This document shows, one piece after another, positions 32,270 through 36,218 of a stretch of 36,218 nucleotides of DNA (the stretch's first letter is position 1; each line of letters starts with the position of its first letter). This DNA comes from JAWWPY01 sp964412845 (GTDB lineage: Bacteria > Actinomycetota > Actinomycetes > Streptosporangiales > Streptosporangiaceae). The stretch lies in NCBI GenBank assembly GCA_964412845.1, contig CAYPQM010000061.1, positions 1 to 36,218 on the forward strand, given 5' to 3'. A model generated the notes under the pieces. It did not search any database and had not been told where the DNA came from. It saw only the letters and a program-made list of their open reading frames with translations. Both the position numbers and the translations under genes were made by a program.

Positions 32270-32449
32270 GGACACACGCCCTAATGCGATCGGGCCTGTC
32301 CGCGGAGCCGTAGCCCATGGGGCTGGTGACCGCGGGCAGGCCCGATGCGTGTGCCGAGGCTTGTTCCCGGCTGGGTGACCGCCTCCGTCAGTTCGCGCCG
32401 CACGGGAATGGGCGATTAGCGGGAGCGGCCAAGGATCTGGATGGACCTG

Positions 32450-32503
32450 GTCAGGGACCCGGACCGGGCCCAGGATCCGGATGCATCGAGCCAGGGCCCT
32501 GAC
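32450..32503. terminator. Candidate bidirectional terminator between convergent genes
   Basis: GTCAGGGACC (32450-32459) pairs with 32494-32503 (nine of ten positions) across a GC-rich loop that can pair further. It lies between the tail of Wzz-like copy 2 and the convergent polymerase gene. Confidence 0.45.
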
Positions 32504-32515
32504 GGACCTGCGGCG

Positions 32516-33973
32516 TCACCGCACCACAGGTATGGGCGCCGTGTCGTCCCACTCGAGGCTGGGCGACTGCCTCGGCGCGGAGGGCCGCGGCCCATCTGCC
32601 GTTGATGGCGGTCCGCCCCTCGGTGGCGGTGGCTCCTTCTCGGCCCGTCGCGTTTCGGGCCTGCCCGCCGGCACTTCCGTCCGGACCAGGCGCCACAGGG
32701 CACCCGCGCAGCCGAGGACGAGAAAGGTGAGGCTAGCGGCCATCGCGAAAGACAGGGCGTCCAGCGTCGCGAATGCGACCGTCGGGGCTGCTATGGAGGC
32801 CGCCAGGCACTGGGCCAGATGACGAGCCTCCGGATCGCTGGACACCCGGCGAGCGTTCCGCGCGGTCATCCACCCGGTGACGAAGATCCCGAGCAGGGCG
32901 ATGAGGCCGACGAAGCCAATCTCGATCAGCGACAAGAGGTACTGGTCGTCGGTGAAGAAATAGGTGGAGGGCAGGAAGGTTCCGAACCCGCGCCCGAACC
33001 ATGGATGCTGCGAAATGAACGGTACGGCGGACCCGAAGGCACCAGTCCGTGACGCGCTGCTGGTGTCTGACCCGACCTGGGTGAACAGGGATCCCAACTC
33101 GCCGAGCAGGCTGTGCACCGTGACAAACAGGCCGGCCAGAGCGATGAGTCCCACCACGTAGGCAATCCGCCGGTCTCGCTTCGGCCAGGTCGACAGGACC
33201 ACGATGCTGGCCACGATAAGCGCGATAATTGCCGTCCGGGACACCGTCATCGGCAGGGCAATGCCGATCAGCGCCACCTGCAGCCAGCGGCGTCGTTTCA
33301 GGCCGGGCTCGGCGAACCGGGCTCGGTGGAGGGCGATCGGCAGGCATATCGCCAGGACAACGGCCAGTTCGATCGGGTCGATCGCCGTCGCGGACGGGCG
33401 GTTGAGCTGGCCGCGGGTCAGCAGATCGGTGAACGGCGTCTGGGCGGTCAGGCCCGGGATCTGGATGTACAACGCGGCGTTCAGCCCGGTGAAGAACTGC
33501 GTTATGGCGAGTGCGGCCATGGCCGTCGCGCCCATGATGATGCGCCGCAGCAGGGTATTCAGCCGCTCCATGCTGGGGACGCCATCCGCCGCGACCAGCA
33601 TGACGCCGAGCCATCCGAACATCAGGATGAGGCCGCGGTCAGCGCCGTTTTGCTCCAGGGACGGCAGCGGGTGCCGGTTGGCTGATATGTAGGCGGCGAG
33701 GACCGCGCAGGTCAGCACGACAGCGGCGATCCGGATCGGCTGGGCTCCCCGTCTGAGCGCCAGGGGCGGATTGACCAGGGTGATCAGATAGCACAGGAGG
33801 AGGAGCACGGCGAATATCGTGGCCGGCCCGCCTGCCCCGCCGAGGGGCGCGAAAGTCAGCGGCGACGGGATGACCAGAAGCAGGAACGTGTAGATGGACA
33901 GCAGGGTGACAGCGTCGGTGCTACGGAGCCGCCGGGTTCCCGTCGCGGGAAGGTCCATTACCTGGGCCGTCAC
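32516..33973 (-). CDS. O-antigen ligase/polymerase-like membrane protein (Wzy_C family)
   Basis: About 485 residues from GTG 33973, which has GGGGAG nine bases upstream; the frame is open to a TTG at 34057. At least ten membrane helices are apparent. Typical Wzy_C features are SRTAIIALIVA, then a loop with HPWFGRGFGTFLPS and DDQYLLSLIEIGFVGL. The C-terminal ~70 residues are Pro/Arg-rich and cytoplasmic. Such proteins polymerise or transfer lipid-linked glycans on the outer face of the membrane. It is flanked by Wzz-like and glycosyltransferase genes, so a polymerase role in the same glycan is likely. Confidence 0.85.
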   Translation of the reverse strand: MTAQVMDLPATGTRRLRSTDAVTLLSIYTFLLLVIPSPLTFAPLGGAGGPATIFAVLLLLCYLITLVNPPLALRRGAQPIRIAAVVLTCAVLAAYISANRHPLPSLEQNGADRGLILMFGWLGVMLVAADGVPSMERLNTLLRRIIMGATAMAALAITQFFTGLNAALYIQIPGLTAQTPFTDLLTRGQLNRPSATAIDPIELAVVLAICLPIALHRARFAEPGLKRRRWLQVALIGIALPMTVSRTAIIALIVASIVVLSTWPKRDRRIAYVVGLIALAGLFVTVHSLLGELGSLFTQVGSDTSSASRTGAFGSAVPFISQHPWFGRGFGTFLPSTYFFTDDQYLLSLIEIGFVGLIALLGIFVTGWMTARNARRVSSDPEARHLAQCLAASIAAPTVAFATLDALSFAMAASLTFLVLGCAGALWRLVRTEVPAGRPETRRAEKEPPPPRGGPPSTADGPRPSAPRQSPSLEWDDTAPIPVVR

Positions 33974-34179
33974 GGTCCCGTTCTCCCCGTCATGGCCGGG
34001 ATGATCCGTGACTTCGGCTGAACCGGGACGCCACAAGCCATCGGCAGATCCATTCAACCCCCGGTTTCCTACGCGCCCCCGTGCCCGGGCAGCACGAACC
34101 CTCTTCTCCGTAGTGCGCTGGCAGCCAGACTACTGCGCGAAGTGCACCTATCCAGCGCAAATACGAGGATACGTACCGC

Positions 34180-35091
34180 TCAGCGGGGGAGGACCCGGTC
34201 CGAGCAGCCGAGTTCCGCCGGCCGCAGCGACGGCCTCAGCAGGGCCGCGATGGCGAACCGCGACTGCGGGTGCCCGCGGAGCACCCAGGTGAACTCGCTG
34301 GCGATGGCGAGCCAGAAGTAGCACCAGGACGCCAGCGGGCCGTTACGGCGCCGGTACAGCCGCACCCGGTTCACGATCTGCATGGCGTGCGTCTTGTCGT
34401 TACGGCCGGACCCGCCGCCGGTATGCACGACGATCGACCGGGGCTCGTAGCGGGTGAGGATGCCGAGATCGCGGGCCCGCAGGGACAGGTCCGTTTCCTC
34501 TGAGTAGAGGAAATACGATTCATCCCAGCCTTTCAGAGCCTCGAAGCACGCCCGGGACATGAGCACAGCCGCGCCCTGGGCCCAGTCCACGCGGTGCGGA
34601 TAGGAATACTGCGCCGCGTCGCCGACCCGCTCCGACAGCGCGGACATCCCGGTCTTCTCCAGGCCCAGGGCACGCAGCAGCGTGGGCTCGCGCCGCAAGG
34701 AGGGCTCAAGCGCCCCGTCCGCGGACCGTAGCTGGGGCACCACGATTCCGGTGCTGGGCTCGCGCAATGCTTCAAGCAGCGGCGGCACCGAGTGCTCGGC
34801 CAGCCGGGCGTCCGGGTTGAGGATGAGGATCGCGTCCGCCGGGGCGGCCTCTCGCACTCCCCGGTTGATGCCACCGGCGTAACCCACGTTCGCCGAACGG
34901 ACGACACGGCAGTCACCCCGGGCCGCGACCAGGTCCGCGGTTCCGTCGGCCGACCCGTTGTCGACCACGACCACGTCTGCGGTGAGCTCATCGAGCGCGG
35001 CGGGCAGGGAGTCGAGCAGATCCCCAATGTCTTGGGAGCTGTTGTAGGTCACGATGACAACAGCGAGGTCCGGACGCACAGATGTGATCAT
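34180..35091 (-). CDS. Family 2 glycosyltransferase, rhamnosyltransferase-like (WbbL type)
   Basis: The 303-residue GT-A enzyme has VVIVTYNSSQDIGDLL at the start, VVDNGSADGT, NVGYAGGINRG, ILNPDARL (DxD equivalent) and the acceptor-side VDWAQGAAVLMSRACFE and YSEETDLSLRARDLG. This set is typical of WbbL-like rhamnosyltransferases, which use dTDP-rhamnose, matching the rfb genes in this locus. ATG 35091 is chosen although a C-rich stretch rather than a Shine-Dalgarno precedes it; TTG 35103 is in frame. No membrane helix. Diverges from the next gene with 62 bp between them. Confidence 0.9.
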   Translation of the reverse strand: MITSVRPDLAVVIVTYNSSQDIGDLLDSLPAALDELTADVVVVDNGSADGTADLVAARGDCRVVRSANVGYAGGINRGVREAAPADAILILNPDARLAEHSVPPLLEALREPSTGIVVPQLRSADGALEPSLRREPTLLRALGLEKTGMSALSERVGDAAQYSYPHRVDWAQGAAVLMSRACFEALKGWDESYFLYSEETDLSLRARDLGILTRYEPRSIVVHTGGGSGRNDKTHAMQIVNRVRLYRRRNGPLASWCYFWLAIASEFTWVLRGHPQSRFAIAALLRPSLRPAELGCSDRVLPR

Positions 35092-35153
35092 AGGGGGGAT
35101 CAAGGTCAGCTATCAGGCGGTCCGGGCCAGCGTGCAGCGGATACCGTTGGCAG

Positions 35154-36218
35154 GTGATCAAGCTGCTCCTGATCGCACCGACGTGCGATGGCGACGACAT
35201 CGGCGAGGCATGGGTGGGCTACCAGTGGGTCCGCCTGCTGGCCGAGCGGCACGACGTGACCTTGCTGACCTATCACAAGCGGGGCCGCCGCCCCGCCGCC
35301 CAGCAGCTTCCCGGTGTCCGCGTCATCGAGTGGGCCGAACCGCGAGGCCTGGGCCGGGCCGAGCGCCTCAACAGCATGCTGAAGCCTGGCTATCTGCCCT
35401 TCTATTTCCGGGCCCGCCGCTGGATCCGCCGGGCCCTGGCCCGGGGTGAGTCGTTTGACCTTGCTCACCAGCCGGTTCCGGTCGCGATGCGCTACCCGTG
35501 TCCGGCCGCCGGGCTTGGCATTCCGTTCGTCATGGGGCCGGTCGGGGGCAGCCTCCAGTCCCCGCCCGCCTTCGCGGCGCAGGAGGGCACCGCCCCGTGG
35601 TACGTGGGCCTGCGCCGTGTCGATAGCCTGCGGATCCGCCACGATCGGACGCTGCGCCGTACCTACGAGCAGGCGAGCTGCGTTCTCGGCATCGCCCCTT
35701 ACGTCAAGGACTTCCTGGCTGGCGTTCCGCTGGCGCGCTTCGAGGTGATGAGCGAGACCGGGATCGACGAGCTCGCCGCGCCGGTCGACCGGACCGGGCG
35801 CGGTAGCGAGGTCCGGCTGCTCTTTGTCGGCCGGCTGGTGCGCACCAAGGGCGCCAGGGACGCGATTCGTGCCCTCAGCCTGGTGCGCGACCCCGGTGCC
35901 CTCCTCGACGTGGTCGGTGATGGCCCCGATCGGACCGCCTGCGAGGCGCTCGCCGCCGACCTCAGGCTGGCTGACCGGGTGCGGTTCCACGGACGCCTGC
36001 CACGCGAGCAGGTGGCCGGCTTCTACCGGGCGGCGGATATCTTCGTCTTCCCCAGCTACCGCGAACCGGGCGGCAATGTGGTGTTCGAGGCCATGGCGCA
36101 CGGCCTGCCGCTGATCGTCAGCGACATCGGCGGGCCAGGGAACGTGGTCGATGAATCCTGCGGTATCAGGTTGCACCCCGTCTCGCCGGAGGGGTACGCG
36201 CGGGACCTGGCGGCGGCC
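35154..36218 (+). CDS. Family 4 glycosyltransferase, truncated by the right window edge
   Basis: Starting at GTG 35154 the frame stays open for 355 codons to the end of the window. The N-terminal half has GYQWVRLLAERHDVTLLT and MGPVGGS. The C-terminal GT-B domain shows LLFVGRLVRTKGARDAI, VVGDGPDRT, VRFHGRLPREQV and the nucleotide-sugar EX7E motif (E304/E312 in REPGGNVVFEAMAHGLP), all typical of GT4 retaining transferases. Only the extreme C-terminus is missing. The donor and acceptor are unknown; context places it in the surface-glycan pathway. Confidence 0.9.
   Translation, partial: MIKLLLIAPTCDGDDIGEAWVGYQWVRLLAERHDVTLLTYHKRGRRPAAQQLPGVRVIEWAEPRGLGRAERLNSMLKPGYLPFYFRARRWIRRALARGESFDLAHQPVPVAMRYPCPAAGLGIPFVMGPVGGSLQSPPAFAAQEGTAPWYVGLRRVDSLRIRHDRTLRRTYEQASCVLGIAPYVKDFLAGVPLARFEVMSETGIDELAAPVDRTGRGSEVRLLFVGRLVRTKGARDAIRALSLVRDPGALLDVVGDGPDRTACEALAADLRLADRVRFHGRLPREQVAGFYRAADIFVFPSYREPGGNVVFEAMAHGLPLIVSDIGGPGNVVDESCGIRLHPVSPEGYARDLAAA

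Overview
The window is chromosomal DNA from a high-GC actinomycete. Evidence for this is the GC-rich third codon positions, frequent GTG/TTG starts, 4-bp ATGA/GTGA gene overlaps, and two conserved actinobacterial gene strings: rsmI-metG-tatD-rsmA-ispE-ABC-F, and tRNA-Gln-glmU-prs-rplY-pth. A filamentous, secondary-metabolite-producing lineage is likely because there is an AfsR-type SARP regulator. The family cannot be fixed from the sequence alone.

Layout. 1-7.7 kb: a housekeeping block. The 5' end of a protein O-mannosyltransferase gene (minus strand) diverges from a co-directional run for rRNA methylation (rsmI, rsmA), tRNA charging (metG), a TatD nuclease, isoprenoid synthesis (ispE) and an Uup-like ABC-F ATPase. 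7.7-11.4 kb: small accessory units. These are a degenerate J-domain-like membrane ORF, a divergent MarR/trans-aconitate methyltransferase pair with two operator palindromes, a 130-bp MITE-like palindrome, and a desaturase-TetR operon preceded by tandem palindromic operators. 11.9-20.8 kb: the tRNA-Gln-glmU-prs-rplY-pth string, interrupted twice. A double-HTH/LAGLIDADG-like ORF sits between tRNA-Gln and glmU. A SARP-NB-ARC-TPR regulator followed by a small tandem-repeat protein sits between prs and rplY. 20.8-36.2 kb: a cell-surface polysaccharide locus. It holds dTDP-sugar genes (rfbA, rfbB, rfbD), a metallo-beta-lactamase/Rieske fusion, an unassigned probably helical protein, a WecG/TagA transferase, a UDP-HexNAc dehydrogenase and a UDP-GlcNAc 2-epimerase, two Wzz-like membrane proteins, a Wzy/ligase-like polymerase and two glycosyltransferases. 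The last of these runs off the right edge.

How the genes fit together. RfbA/B/D would make dTDP-6-deoxyhexose (rhamnose if an RfbC lies elsewhere). WecB and WecC-type enzymes would make UDP-ManNAc and UDP-ManNAcA. The WecG/TagA enzyme and the GT2/GT4 transferases would assemble a lipid-linked repeat, and the Wzy-like and Wzz-like proteins would polymerise it and set its length.

Most notable points: (1) the SARP gene is followed by a gene for a small Thr/Pro/Met/Glu/His repeat protein, in the place where Streptomyces has afsS after afsR. An assembly gap falls inside the repeat array. (2) GlmU is cut off before its acetyltransferase active site, directly against prs. (3) An MBL-Rieske fusion with a domain order opposite to CMP-Neu5Ac hydroxylase lies in the sugar locus.
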